Assembly: GCA_029204045.2 (NCBI GenBank)
Contig: CM055077.1
Span: 18,180,584 to 18,244,583 of the forward strand
Direction of reading: 5' to 3'
DNA length: 64,000 nt
DNA from: Tillandsia leiboldiana
Taxonomy: Eukaryota > Streptophyta > Magnoliopsida > Poales > Bromeliaceae
The notes under the pieces are model-generated. The model did not search any database, was not told the DNA's origin, and saw nothing but the letters and a program-made list of their open reading frames with translations. Positions 8,644 to 21,575 of the stretch are shown here, piece by piece. The translations under genes were made by a program, and so were the position numbers. How positions within the stretch are numbered: position 1 is the stretch's first letter; every line of letters starts with the position of its first letter.

Positions 8644-11600
8644 GGGGCAGTGCCGGCGGCGACGGGCAGGCGGCGGAGCACGGCGGCGCCGCCGCGGGCA
8701 GCGGCGGTCCATAGGGCTTGGCGTGCACCGGGACCAGCGGGTTTTCGGCTTGGACACGTGACGCGCGTGGATTGGTCGGTCAACACACGCGCGATAGCGC
8801 GCGTGTCTCGCGCCGGGAGCGGCGCACGGTGGACCGCGCAGGACGCTTGGCGCGCGTCCATTGGCGGGCGCACGGACCCGGTTTTTCCCGTCGTGGACCG
8901 TGGCCCGTGCACCCCGCCGTGGACCGCGCTGCCACGCGGCACGCCGCGATTGGTGGGCGCGCGTGCGCGGGGCGGTGAGCAGGCCACTTGGCACACCGGG
9001 GGATTTCGGGCGCGCACAGTAACGGGCTTGTGCCGGATTCGTGCGCCCGAATTCGGACCCCTCCTTGGTGGGCTTGGGCTATAAATAGCATTTGGGGTTT
9101 CGTTTGTGGGCTTTTCCCTCCGAGCTCTTCGGCCCATTTTCGACAGGGAGCGTCGTCTGCGAGTATTCTTCGATATTTGGATCCGAGAGATTTTTGGGAG
9201 TCATGACATCTGCGTTCTTCTCGACATCGCGAGCTTCGACACGCCTTGGATACCGAGTTTTTTCATCGACGCTTCTTCCGCGAGCTCGCCAGATTGACGG
9301 GAGGGAGTTTTTGGCCGATTTTCACGGCATTGGTTTCATGAGAGGTAGATCTTCGTTTTCCGTGTTTGCCGCTCCTCTCAGTTTTGGGTTTGATTGGGTA
9401 TTCGGAGCATTTTTTGAACCCCTTTCTTGCTGCTGGTTTTTCTGGACCCCCTGAGCTTGTTCGATTTTTATCTCCCCTCTCGGTTATTGGATTTTGGCCT
9501 ATGAGGACTCGATCGACATCTACGCTTCGCGAGGATCCTAGCCATATTTTTATTGGAATTTTTGGAGATCATCTCGTAGGTTATATTTTTGCTTCTTTCA
9601 TACTGATCTTTCCACAAATTTGTGATCGTTGGGGATTTTTGCTTACCGTGATGTTTGGATTGTATCTTTGTGCCCAGGAGGAGTTTTTTAGTATTTTTGG
9701 ACTCGTTGGAATCGTGAGAACCTGAGGATTATCCACGTTCAGTTTGGATCTTGGATCGACATGCACTTTCAGGTGGGTTGCTTCGTCTCCAGAACCGGTG
9801 GACGGTTCTCTAATTCTATTAAATAGAATGCATGCATGATTGCGAGAGAAGCTAGGAAGCATGTTAGAAAGAGAGAGATGATATTTTTTTCTTGTGTTGT
9901 TACTGAGTTCATGTCGACTAATGCTTCCTAGTGTATTAACAATGTTATTATTGGAACTTGACCTAGCACCCTGTCATATGATGTATGTTCAACCAGACTA
10001 GTAGAAAACTCTCACTTGGGCTAGGTTTATTTATGCTTTAGACATCCACACTTTACCTTCTATCCCTGGACATAGTGTTTTCCTCGCCCGGGTAATGGGC
10101 TGAGTGGTCGGGATTTCTCTTAGTGTAGGATGCATGTTACACTCGTGCTTGGGGGCAGAGTGGAGTCTGATAGATGTAGCTAGTCTTGTACCAGTGGCGG
10201 GAGCCGTTTGGGTAAACAGTGGTCCCGAGTTGTCGAGTTCTTCCATTATTTGTCCGCCACTGTGTTCGTTGCAGTGTGGTGTACCAGTGATAGCAGGACC
10301 TTGAACCCAGAATCTTTTTGGACACATATGATTTTAGTCAACCAATGTTTTTTTTTCCAAACATCGAAGGGTCGCCAGAGTCTGTTCTTGTCTGATTGGG
10401 CGAAGGCAATTAGCCCTTCGGGGTTGGGAATAAAACTTGTTTTCTAACTGATTGTTCTAAAAAGAGCTAAAAATCATTAAAATGAGTTTTCTCAAATCAA
10501 GATGTTTTATAAAAAGAAAAAGGAACTACTTTTAGTCCTCACCCCGAGGGGGTTTTCGAGTGAAAATAGTTTTTAGTAAGAAATGTGTCACATTTTCCTG
10601 TAAACTTCCTCACCCGGGAGGGTTCGAGTGATCTGGGGTTCTAAGGGCTGTTCCTTCTTTGGGTCGAGAACAACGAAGAGGCTATGCTAGGAGCCGTTCT
10701 TGTTTGATTTGGGATGTAGGTTCTAGTCTTTCGGGGTTTTCGGACCCTTCATTGTGTCGGCTGTGGAGTATACCCAGCTAGTGAGTTTGCATGTTGAGAT
10801 GATGTCCTGTTGTGGGAGCCGTCGGGTTGACGGTGGTCCCAGCTGTTGAGTATTTCCAGCTAGTGAGTTAGAGATGTGATGTTGGTTACTGTCGATCTTG
10901 TTGATCGTGGATTTGGACTATAGCCTGCATTAGCCATATGAGCTCGACAGAGATGCGCGGATACTTTCCTCGGTGGGGTCGCGCCCCTCGAGTGCCGCTC
11001 CGGAGCTGGGCCTGTTACTTTGCTATCGCGACTTGTCGACGCAGTCCCTCTGGCTGGGCCAGTAGTTTGGCAGTCACGAACGCCCTACGTAAGTCCAGTC
11101 CTCCATGGATGTAATGGCAGTAGGTAGGGGCAGGTTTGACTGGACCCCTATGGCAGTCACTGTGATTGGGTTGATTGAGTATATTGGTTTAGAGTCGAGC
11201 ATCATTTTCATCTGTAATCACCCTTTGAGCATTGTAGATAGAGGCATGATAGCTGTAGATTTCCGCCTACTTATCCTTTATATTATATCAGTTTTCATGT
11301 TATCTTATGCCTCTAGTAGACTTAGTGGGCAGACCTTCGGGCTTGGTGGCGGTACCCACTGAGAACTACGTGACGGTGTAGTTCTCACACCCGCTGTGGT
11401 GACAGGTTTTTTCCGAGGTAGCTGTTCCGGCTTCTGTTCGAGCAAGAGCAGCAGTTCGAGGTAAGGAAGTCGCGAGCTAGTTCCCTACCCGTCCCTTGGA
11501 GTATAGTGGTACCCTTTTTGGAGCTTTTTAGTACAGTCTGATGGATTATAGTAGATAGTTACTTTGAAGTTTTATTTTTGAGAGACTATGTATTGTGTGA

Positions 11601-11792
11601 GGTTCAGATCTGTACTATTTGGAGTTGTACATTTATGTTTCAGTAGTTTAGTTTACAGCTCTGATATTTGTATAGTCATAGTTTTTATCTTTTGCAGGTT
11701 AAACGCTTCGTCCATACGGGGCTTTCCTATGGGCGGCGGATCTGTTGGCGGTGGGTCCGGTCGCAGAGGAGTTTCGACCCTGTGGCGTGACA
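8644..11792 (+). repeat. 3' part of a second gypsy LTR family (host of the gag-only element)
   Basis: The sequence is alignable to the 3950-bp LTR only in conserved blocks (for example 9952-10090, 10920-11060 and the GCGTGACA end at 11792), so it is a related but different family. It begins abruptly at the 3' end of the gag-only element, which must have inserted into it; its 5' part lies upstream of the window. No primer site follows 11792, so it is a solo LTR or a 3' LTR. Confidence 0.75.
8755..9087 (+). promoter_or_regulatory. ERSE-like unit(s) and TATA box of the second LTR family
   Basis: CACGTG at 8755 and ATTGG at 8771 keep the 16-base spacing. Degenerate units with the same spacing are CGCTTG/ATTGG at 8844/8860 and CACGCG/ATTGG at 8933/8949. 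TATAAATA lies at 9080-9087. Copy B has the TATA box at 22013-22020. Confidence 0.6.
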
Positions 11793-11797
11793 CTTTA

Positions 11798-12272
11798 TCT
11801 TCATGTGGACTGAATTCAAGCCCCTATGTGGACTAGGCCGTATTTTTTTATGGACTGTATTTGGAGTTCGCATATGGACTGGGCCTTATTTTCTTATGGA
11901 CTGGATTTTTGAGACCGTATATAGACTTGACCTTATTTTCCTCATAGACTGAATTTGGACCCCCATATGTAGATTGGGCTTTATTTTCTTATGGACTGGA
12001 TTTGGAGCTTTGTATGTGGAGTTGGTCTTATTTTTTTATGGACTGAGCCTTATTTTCTTATGAACTGAAGTTTGGAGCCCGTATGTAGACTGGGCCTGCA
12101 TTTTCAGGTTCACTTATGATTAGGCCTTTTTTTTTAAAATTTTTGTTTGCAATTGATTCAGTGAAGTAATCCCATTCAAATTTTGATTTGGAGTTGAGAA
12201 ATCCCTTTGAATTATTTTGATTTGGGTTCCTTAAAACTTCTCTTGTTTTATTTTGATTTGGGTACGAAAAAA
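11798..12272 (+). repeat. Degenerate 46-47-bp tandem repeat and AT-rich tail, copy A
   Basis: To about 12106 the unit 'TGGACTG-gatttggagc-...-ttattttctta' repeats about six times with substitutions. The rest, up to the gap, is AT-rich and is the start of the 'TTTTGATTTGGG' repeat seen in full at 25130-25850. No gene is visible. Confidence 0.75.
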
Positions 12273-12372
12273 NNNNNNNNNNNNNNNNNNNNNNNNNNNN
12301 NNNNNNNNNNNNNNNNNNNNNNNNNNNNNNNNNNNNNNNNNNNNNNNNNNNNNNNNNNNNNNNNNNNNNNNN
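12273..12372. other. Assembly gap (100 N)
   Basis: Exactly 100 N. Sequence before it matches up to about 25191, and sequence after it starts about 1.24 kb into the 3950-bp LTR. The two sides therefore overlap by about 12.8 kb instead of continuing. Confidence 0.97.
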
Positions 12373-15054
12373 TTACTCCGACGATCTTTTCGAGCGATTT
12401 CTTCGCTGCTGGATTCGTAACAGGTGAGGCTACGATTTGGGGTTTCTCCACATTTTCAGATTTCGCCGTTTTTCGAGGAGTTTTCTCGTGCTCACTGGGA
12501 CCCTTTTTGCTGTGAGATTTGGTGAGGGCAGCACTTCTTTTGAGGAGATCTTCGCGCACGAGTCTCGGATCAAGACGTGCTTATAGACTTTTTTCATCTA
12601 CTCGACGCGAGGATCATCGTGGATTTTTCTTGGAATTTTTGGAGACCTTCCCGAAGGTATACACTTTTCCTTTTATCTGTACAAGAGTTTACAGTTGGAT
12701 GGTTTGGGATTTTGCGCACCGATACTGTGGAATTTGTAACTTGGCCTACGGTGCTCGGAATTGGGCGTGCAGGTACCCGTTTCGAAGCTATCGACGCGAG
12801 GATCGGTGGATATTTTATTTGGAATTTTTGAGCACATTCAGCAGGTGAAATAATCGCATCTTTGGGCTGTGTTTTCAGTGTTGTAAATCCTGCATTTTTG
12901 GATTAAAGTATAACTGTAGCCTTATGTTGTACCCAGGAGGGATTGTGGACTGTGCTGGACCTGTTGGACCTAGGGTGTTATTTTCCTGGTTTTCTCAGCT
13001 GTACGACTCCGGACAGTTAGCGTTTCAGGTGGGGCTTGCTTTCAAGATCTATGGACTGTACTCTAATTCTATTGATATAGAATCATGCATGATAGTGATT
13101 GGACTGGGTAGCATGCTAGAGTGTAGGAATTGTTGTTCCTTGTTTTATCTGTCGATCTTGTGATCTCTTGCTTCCTACTATCATGTTAAATATTTGTTAT
13201 GTTGGAACCTGACCTAGCACCCCCGTCATATGTTGCATGTGTAACCAGACCAGTAGAAAACCCTCACTTGGGCTAGGGTTATTTATGTTTAGACATCCAC
13301 ACTTTATGTTTCATTCCTGGACTTAGTGTTATCCTCGCCCGGGTAGTGGGCCGAGCGGTCGGGACTTCTTTAGTGTGGGATGCATTTGCACTCGTGCTTG
13401 GGAGCAGAGTGGAGTCTGGTAGATGTAGTGGTTCGCTTGTCTGTACCGGGAACCGTTTGGGGTAAACGGTGGACCCGGGAGATCTGGTTTTCCCCTGTTT
13501 GGGTTGTCGCCACTGTGTAGTGGCGGTAGTTTCTAGTGATAGCGGACCTAGAACCCAGAACCTTTTCGACATACACATGATTTTAGTCTACCAATGTTTT
13601 CTTCCAAGCATCGAAGGGCCGCTGGAGTCTGTTCTTGTTTGATTGGACAAAGGCATCAGCCCTTCGGGGTTTGGGTAAAACACTTATTTTTCTAACTGTT
13701 TTTCTAAAGAGAACTAAAATCATTAAATATGGATTTCTTCAGATCAAATGATTTTCAATAACAAATGTCACCTTTTTCTTGTAAATCTCCCCACTCGAAA
13801 GGATTCGAGTGATCTGGGTTCTAGGGGCCGTTCCTTTGTCGGGACGAAAGCCACGGGGGCCGAGCCTGGAACCTGTTCTTGTTTGATAGGGTTGTAGGTG
13901 TAGGTCTCCCGGGACTTTCGGGCCCTGTTGGTGTTTCTGCGTGTCTGTACCGAGGTTTTGCTTTCCCGAACTATAAGGGGATCGGGAACTTCGATAGGCG
14001 GAGCCTAGAGTCTGTTCTTGTTTGATAGGGTTCTTAGCACCGGTCTATCGGGTTTCCGAACCCTTATGGTGTCGGTCTTCCTGTGAGTTTAGTGTTCTGT
14101 TGTGGGAGCCGTCTGGTGGACGGTGGCCCCAGCTGTGGTTTCCAGCCTGTGGTTGAGAGTTGGTGTTGTTGGTCGATCTTGTTGATCGTGGTTGGACTAT
14201 AGCCTGCATGAGCCATATTTGAGCTCGACAGAGATACGCGGATACTTTCCTCGGTGGGGTCGCTCCCCTCGAGAGCCACTCCGAGGAGTTAGGCCTTACT
14301 TGCTATCGCGACTTGTCGACGCCGTCCCTCTGACTGGGCCAGTTAGTGGCAGTCACGGACACCCTACGGTAGACCCGTCCTGTTGAGGATGTGCGGCAGT
14401 AGGTGGGCGCAGGTTGACTGGACCCTTTGAGGCAGTCAGTTTAGATTTGGTGAGTTTACTGTGTGTGTTAGTAGATGCATCATGTTCCATCTGTTTCTTT
14501 TTCTTGAGCATCTAGATAGAGGCATAGTAGCTGTAGAGTTACTTTTCCAGCCCTTTCATTTCAGTATTATATTGTTACTTTATGCCTCTAGTAGACTTAG
14601 TGGGCAGACCGTCGGGCTTGTTGGCGGCACCCACTGAGAACTACTTGGGACGTAGTTCTCACACCCGTCGTGGTGTTTTCCCACAGGGACTTCTACTCCG
14701 GTTCCTGCTGCTCCTGTTGCTGCTTCTTCTGATCGAGGTAAGGGAGTCGCGAGATAGTTCCCTACCAGTCATCGTCCAGAGAGTAGATGTACCCTTATTA
14801 CTTTTGAGAGTTCTGTTGAGAGAACTTTGTAGTGAGGTATAGAGTTGTATTTATTTCTACTGCTCGAGAGACTTTTGTATTTGGTGAGTCTTGGTTGTAT
14901 ATAGTTTTATTTCTAGCAGTTTTTTTCAGCTCTGATATCTGTATAGTATAGATGATCTTTTGCAGGTTAGTCGCTTCGTCTATACGGGGCTTCCCGTATG
15001 GGCGGCGGATCTGTTGGCGAGCCCGGGTCGCAGTTTCGACGCCGGGGCGTGACA
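12373..15054 (+). repeat. 5' LTR of copy B, truncated by the gap
   Basis: It starts about 1.24 kb into the LTR, just after the N run, and ends GCGTGACA at 15054. Relative to the clean LTR copies it has many one-base deletions. Confidence 0.9.
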
Positions 15055-15061
15055 GATTAGG

Positions 15062-15073
15062 TGGTATCAGAGC
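15062..15073 (+). other. Primer binding site, copy B
   Basis: TGGTATCAGAGC, identical to 2109-2120, lies 7 bases after the LTR end. Confidence 0.9.
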
Positions 15074-15355
15074 CTAGGTTGTAGGTCATTGTGGACTTAG
15101 AAACCCTAGGCTTGTGGTTGGACATTAGGATGACTACGTGAGAGTCGTGACTGTTAGCGAGAGTCCTGATTGAGTTTGATACCTCTCCCAAGGGGTGGGA
15201 TGAGTGACTGGCATGTTTATTCTCCTAAGCGATTATGTTGGCTGCAGACAACATAATGCTAGGGAATGGATGACATGTCCTAGACTTTCGCTGGATTGGG
15301 TCGAGTGTTGTTTGGTACTGTCCTGATGGTTGCTTGTGTGTTGCAGGTAGGCACG

Positions 15356-16904
15356 ATGCCTCCCCGACGCAGGGTGCAGACGCGTTCTCAGCCTTTCCCT
15401 CCGATGAGCCCGAGCAGGAGGACTCGCGGGCAGGGAGCAGAGGGAGGTCTGGAGCCCTGCCCAGGTGGCACAGTTGTCTGAGGCGGTGCGGCGCAGGAGG
15501 AGACTCTCAGCGCCGGGAGAGGCTTCTCAGCGCCAGGAGGAGGCTTTCAGCGCCAGGAGGAGGCTTCTCGGCGCCAGGGGAGGCCTTTGGTCGGATGATG
15601 CTTCTTTTAGAGCAGAGGACGCAGCCAGTGGTAGCACCCCCTGAGTGTTCGCCTGTGCCTTCTTCGCCAGCTGTGGCGCCCCCTGTGGTTCCGTCAGCGC
15701 CGGCTATTCCTGTCGAGCCAGTTTCTTGCATACCCCCCGCCAGGGTCGACGGGACCTTTGACTTCGGCTGAGCAGAGTGCGGTGGTGGATCTGTTGATGA
15801 GGTTCCGCCGGTTTGATCCACCCCGTTTTTCTGGTATGAGTGCTGAGCCGTGGGAGGCAGAGTCTTGGATCACGGCCATGGAGCGTCATTTTGAGAGTTT
15901 GTTGTTGAGGATCGATTTCGGGTCTTCTTGGCTACACACTCTTGGAGAGCAACGCCGAGGCTTGGTGGCGGCGTGTGCGGCTGTTGGTCCGCCTGGGACA
16001 CAGATTCTTCCTTGGGCGGAGTTCCGCAGACTTCTTCTTGGGCCTTCTTTCCTGAGAGTGTTCGCCAGAGATTGGAGGAGCAGCTGAGAAATCTCCGCCA
16101 GGGAGATCGGCCCGTGAATGCATACATAGCCGAATTCAATCAGCTGTTGGCTAGTATGCCTCACGTGGCCAGGGACGAGTCTCACGGATCTACATGTTTG
16201 AGCGGGGGCTGCGCCGGGACATTTATCAGCTTGTTCGCTCCCACAGATTGCAGACTTAGAGGCTTCGATGGAGCAGGCTTTATATGTTGAGTGTGGAGAG
16301 GCAGTGATGGCAGAGGTGGCCCAGCTCCCGCAGGGATTTCGGGGGCGAAGCGCCCAGCACTGGAGGATGAGGGGTCAGACGAGCGGCAGGGACCTCCGAG
16401 ACCTCCACGATCTCATCCAGAGGGTCGTGGGTTTCGTAGGCGCCGGAGATCTGGTGGGCCCCGCAGCAGCAGAGCAGTATCGGCAGCAGCGACAGGAGCG
16501 GTGTGTCATTTGTGGCGGGCCTCATCCACCGTCACAGTGTGATCAGAGACAGGGGCGGTGTTTCCTCTGTGGAGAGTTGGGACATTTCCGCGCAGCTTGC
16601 CCCCAGGCCATTTTGTCGTGCGGCCGATTGCGACAGCACCCCCCTTGCCCATCCATGCAGCGGGAACCCCTCCGGCACACCAGCAGACAGAGTGGGCCAC
16701 GACGTCGGGACAGACGGGACGACGACCTGCAGCACCAGTGGACGGGTTTATGCAGCCCTGGTGGAGGACACCCCGGCAGCGGATCATGCCGCGGCAGGTA
16801 TGATTTTATTTCAGTTAGCTGAGTTGAGCATTTCATTACCGCTGCATTCTTCTGCATTATTAGTTGAGTATCTGCATCGGCATCTTTGCATGGGTATGGG
16901 CTAG
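15356..16904 (+). pseudogene. gag: Gypsy gag, copy B, multiple frameshifts
   Basis: The same Gag as at 2403-3968, but the frame changes repeatedly (for example near 15430, 15500, 15900, 16190, 16255, 16370 and 16615) through single-base losses, so the gag core and the zinc knuckles lie in different frames. At the codon that is TAG in copy A this copy reads CAG. The density of indels next to the N gap suggests poor consensus and not biological decay. The end of the frame is the same pol-less end as in copy A. Confidence 0.75.
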
Positions 16905-17625
16905 GAATTTCTGCTACATGTTTTAGCGATTGGATTCTTCCCAGTATCCTATGAGTAGAGGAGGATCGCGGTGTATGATCAGTGCAGTTGAGACTTGGGA
17001 CTTCACTTGCTGATGTGACGATTCAAGGACAGCTCCAGGACTTGGATTGAGCACCCAGGTTGGGCTGATTGGTGCGGTGCTGTGCTACGACTGATGATGG
17101 AATGAGAGCAGTTATCCTTCTGCGAGTTGGACTGGAGGAGTTCGTTTTCTCGGATTGTCGGCGTATCCTTCCAACAGCATGGGCTTCAGCGACTGTGGAC
17201 AGACGCCACCTCGAAATAAGACGTGATGTTTAGGACTAGAGGTTATGTCCTTAGGAGTCTCGGTTAGGATAGCTTTCTTTTGTGGCCACAGCAGGAACGG
17301 CACCAACACTTCTCTCATTTTTCTCGCCTTTGTACTGAAATTTACGAACAGGACGAAAACTTCGAAAGATTGCTCCAGAAATGGAGACAGTGCCCGAACC
17401 TGTTCTTGTTTGATTGGGGCGAAGGCACTGATCTTCAAATTTTCGGACTTTTCGCTAATTTCAGCTGTTTTCTAAATCGAGGGTTGGGTTGATGACTTTC
17501 CTGCTGGTGGAGCCGTACCTTTCTTGTTAGTTTAGTGTTGCGTTCTTGGTTGTTTTGATTGTTTTAGTTTTGTTGTTGTGGTGTGTTTTGTTTCGGGGAC
17601 GAAACTTCCTTTTAGTGGGGGAGGA
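16905..17625 (+). other. Post-gag noncoding remnant with polypurine tract, copy B
   Basis: Equivalent of 3969-4693. The polypurine tract GTGGGGGAGGA is at 17615-17625, directly before the 3' LTR. No pol is present. Confidence 0.8.
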
Positions 17626-20600
17626 TGTGGTGACCCTGATCCCCGTGTGGCTTCTCCCATGAACCGTGGTGTAGAACACCTAGTGTTGGTGTATCTGGTC
17701 CATAGTGCATCAAAGGGATGCCACAGATGGACCCTGTGTGTTATCCACAGCCGGATTGGCCTTCGGCTGCATTTGCCGAAGTTTCGGTTTTGTTTTGGGC
17801 CAATCAGAGGTTGGATTGGATTCAGCGCGGAAAAACGCTTGAAAACGGCTATTTGCTTGTTGATTCTGAGTCCGGATGCCCAAAAACGGACTTCCGGAAG
17901 TTTTCGCTGAATTTGGTGCATGGGAGGGGCCGTGGACCGCCGGCTGCCACGTGGCGGCTTGTGATTGGGCCGGTCCGCAGCGCTCGGTCCACAGTGGGGA
18001 GCGGCTGGGTGCACGGACCCGGCGCATGGACGTGGCGCCGCCTGATTGGCGGGCTCGTGATGCGCGGTCTACTGGGAGGCGCGGCGGTGCATGGACCAAG
18101 GCGGGTGGACACGTGGCATCCCCGATGGTCGGTGCACGCGCGCGGTCCACGGAACCGAAGTAGGGTGCGTGGACCGGGTGCAGGGGACACGTGTCGACGT
18201 GCTACTCGCGGGGCTCACGACGCCGGCGCACGGGGTCGCTGTGACGTGCGCCTCGCGGGCGGTGTCATGGGCAGGCGGTCAGGCGGCGCCCTGCCCGCAC
18301 GTGTGACTGCGACAGTGGCAGGGGCCACGTGCGCCCTGCCACTGGCGGGGCGCCACCTACCCGTTTTGACGGGTGAGGGTGCACGCGGCGGCACCACACG
18401 CGCCCCGCCACAGCTGTTTGCTGTGCGGGACCACGTGTCGGTCACCGGAGTGCCACGTGGCCACTCCCGGCGCGCCCCGCACAGCTGTTTGCTGTGCGGG
18501 TGACGTGGCGGCACGGAAAAAGTTCCAGCCGGCTACAGTAACCCACCCTTGCGCCCAGGATTCGGGCGCCCGAAAGTTCGGGTGCGCCCGAAATCTTGGG
18601 ACAAATCGGGAATTTTCCCATTTGTTCCTGCGGCCTATTTAAAGGCCCGAGCTCTCTTCCTCTTCGACTTTTGGCACTTCTGAGCTTCAAACCGACTGGA
18701 GCCTCTTCAGCAAAGTTGATCCTCTCGCAGTGTAGCTTCCATCTGCAGAGTTTGGGGATTTTTGGGGGCACGCTTTCGAGATTCTTGTTTTCTTGGCTCG
18801 GCGCGACGTTCTTTCTTCGGTGCTTCTTCGTCGCTCTTCGGTGTACGAGCTCCCCCGACCTACTCCGACGATCTTTTCGAGCGATTTCTTGCTGCTGGAT
18901 TCGTAACAGGTGAGGCTACGATTTTGGGTTTCTCGTACATTTTCAGATTTCGCGTTTTTCGAGGAGTTTTCTCGTGCTTACTGGGACCCTTTTTGCTGTG
19001 AGATTTTGGTGAGGGCAGCACCTTCTCTTGAGGAGATCTCCGCACACGAGTCTCGGATCAGGACGTGCTTATAGACTTTTTTCATCTACTCAACGCGAGG
19101 ATCATCGTGGATTTTTCTTGGAATTTTTGGAGACCTTCCCGAAGGTATACGCTTTTCCTTTTATCTGTACAAGAGTTTACAGTTGGATGGTTTTGGGATT
19201 TTGCGCACCGATACTGTGGAATTTGTAACTTGGCCTACGGTGCTCGGAATTGGGCGTGCAGGTACTTGTTTCGAAGCTATCGACACGAGGATCGCAGGGA
19301 TATTTTATTTGGAATTTTTCGAGCAAATTCAGCGGTTGAAATAATCGCATCTTTGCGGCTGTGTTTTCAGTGTAGTAAATCTTGGCAGATTTTGGGATTA
19401 AAGTATAACTGTAGCCTTATGTTGTACCCAGGAGGGAGTGTGGACTGTGCAGGACCTGTTGGACATAGGGTTGTTATTTTCCTGGTTTTCTCAGCTGTAC
19501 GACTCCGGACAGTTAGCGTTTTCAGGTGGGTGGCCTTGCTTTCAAGATCTATGGACTGTGCTCTAATTCTATTGATATAGAATCATGCCTGATAGTGATT
19601 GGACTTGGGTAGCATGCTAGAGTGTAGGAATTGTTGTTCCTTGTTTTATCTGTCGATCTTGTGATCTCTTGCTTCCTACTATCATGTTAAATATTTGTTA
19701 TGTTGGAACCTGACCTAGCACCCCCGTCATATGTTGCATGTGTAACCAGACCAATAGAAAACCCTCACTTGGGCTAGGGTTATTTATGTTTAGACATCCA
19801 CACTTTATGTTCATTCCTGGACTTAGTGTTATCCTCGCCCGGGTAGTGGGCCGAGGGGTCGGGACTTCTTTTAGTGTGGGATGCATTCGCACTCGTGCTT
19901 GGGAGCAGAGTGGAGTCTGGTAGATGCAGTGGTTCGCTTGTCTGTACCGGGAACCGTTTGGGGTAAACGGTGGACCCGGGAGATCTGGTTTTCCCATGTT
20001 TGGGTTGTCGCCACTGTGTTAGTGTTGGTAGTTTTCTAGTGATCGCCGGACCTAGAACCCAGGACCCTTTTCGACATACACATGATTTTTAGTCTACCAA
20101 TGTTTTCTTCCAGGCATCGAAGGGCCGCTGGAGTCTGTTCTTGTTTGATTGGACAAAGGCATCAGCCCTTCGGGGCTTGGGTAAAACACTTATTTTTCTA
20201 ACGGCTTTTCTAAAGAGAACTAAAATCATTAAATATGGATTTCTTCTAGATCAAATGATTTTCAATAACAAATGTCACCTTTTTCTTGTAAATCTCCCCA
20301 CTCGAAAGGATTCGAGTGATCTGGGTTCTAGGGGCCGTTCCTTTGTCGGGACGAAAGCCACGGGGGCCGAGCCTGGAACCTGTTCTTGTTTGATAGGGTT
20401 GTAGGTGTAGGTCTCCCGGGACTTTCGGGCCCTGTTGGTGTTTTCTGCGTGTCGTACCGAGGTTTTGCTTTCCCGAACTATAAGGGGATCGGGAACTTCG
20501 ATAGGCGGAGCCTAGAGTCTATTCTTGTTTGATAGGGTTCTTAGCACCGGTCTATCGGGTTTCCGAACCCTTATGGTGTCGGTCTTTCCTGTGAGTTTAG

Positions 20601-21575
20601 TGTTTTGTTGTGGGAGCCGTCTGGTGGACGGTGGCCCCAGCTGTGTGGTTCTCCAGCCTGTGGTTGAGAGTTGGTGTTGTTGGTAGATCTTGTTGATCGT
20701 GGTTTGGACTATAGCCTGCATGAGCCATATTTGAGCTCGACAGAGATACGCGGATACTTTCCTCGGTGGGGTCGCTCCCCTCGAGAGCCACTCCGGAGTT
20801 AGGCCTGTTACTTGCTATCGCGACTTGTCGACGCCGTCCCTCTGACTGGGCCAGTTAGTGGCAGTCACGGACACCCTACGGTAGACCCGTCCTGTTGAGG
20901 ATGTGCGGCAGTAGGTGGGCGCAGGTTTGACTGGACCCTTTGAGGCAGTCAGTTTAGATTTGGTGAGTTTACTGTGTGTGTTAGTAGATGCATCATGTTC
21001 CATCTGTTTCTTTTTCTTGAGCATCTAGATAGAGGCATAGTAGCTGTAGAGTTACTTTTCCAGCCCTTTCATTTCAGTATTATATTGTTACTTTATGCCT
21101 CTAGTAGACTTAGTGGGCAGACCGTCGGGCTTGTTGGCGGCACCCACTGAGAACTACTTGGGACGTAGTTCTCACACCCGTCGTGGTGTTTTTCCCACAG
21201 GGACTTCTACTCCTGTTCCTGCTGCTCCTGTTGCTGCTTCTTCTGATCGAGGTAAGGGAGTCGCGAGATAGTTCCCTACCAGTCATCGTCCAGAGAGTAG
21301 ATGTACCCTTATTACTTTTGAGAGTTCATGTTGAGAGAACTTTGTAGTGAGGTATAGAGTTGTATTTATTTTCTACTGCTCGAGAGACTGTTGTATTTTG
21401 GTGAGGTCTTGGTCTGTATAGAGTTTTATTTCTAGCAGTTTTTTTTTCAGCTCTGATATCTCTATAGCATAGTTGATCTTTTGCAGGTTAGTCTCTTCGT
21501 CTATACGGGGCTTCCCGTATGGGCGGCGGATCTGTTGGCGAGCCCGGGTCGCAGTTTCGACGCCGGGGCGTGACA
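17626..21575 (+). repeat. 3' LTR of copy B, 3950 bp
   Basis: It starts TGTGGTGACC, ends GCGTGACA and has the same length as 4694-8643. The U3 hairpins recur around 18300-18500 with several indels, and the TATA box is at 18636-18643. Confidence 0.9.

Larger units (their letters stand above)
12373..21575 (+). mobile_element. Gag-only gypsy element, copy B (probable duplicate of copy A)
   Basis: The order is the same as copy A: truncated 5' LTR, primer site, gag, polypurine tract, 3950-bp 3' LTR, and the same junction with the second LTR family. Many one-base indels occur from 12373 to about 18500; after that it is nearly identical to copy A. It is probably the same locus assembled twice. Confidence 0.85.
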
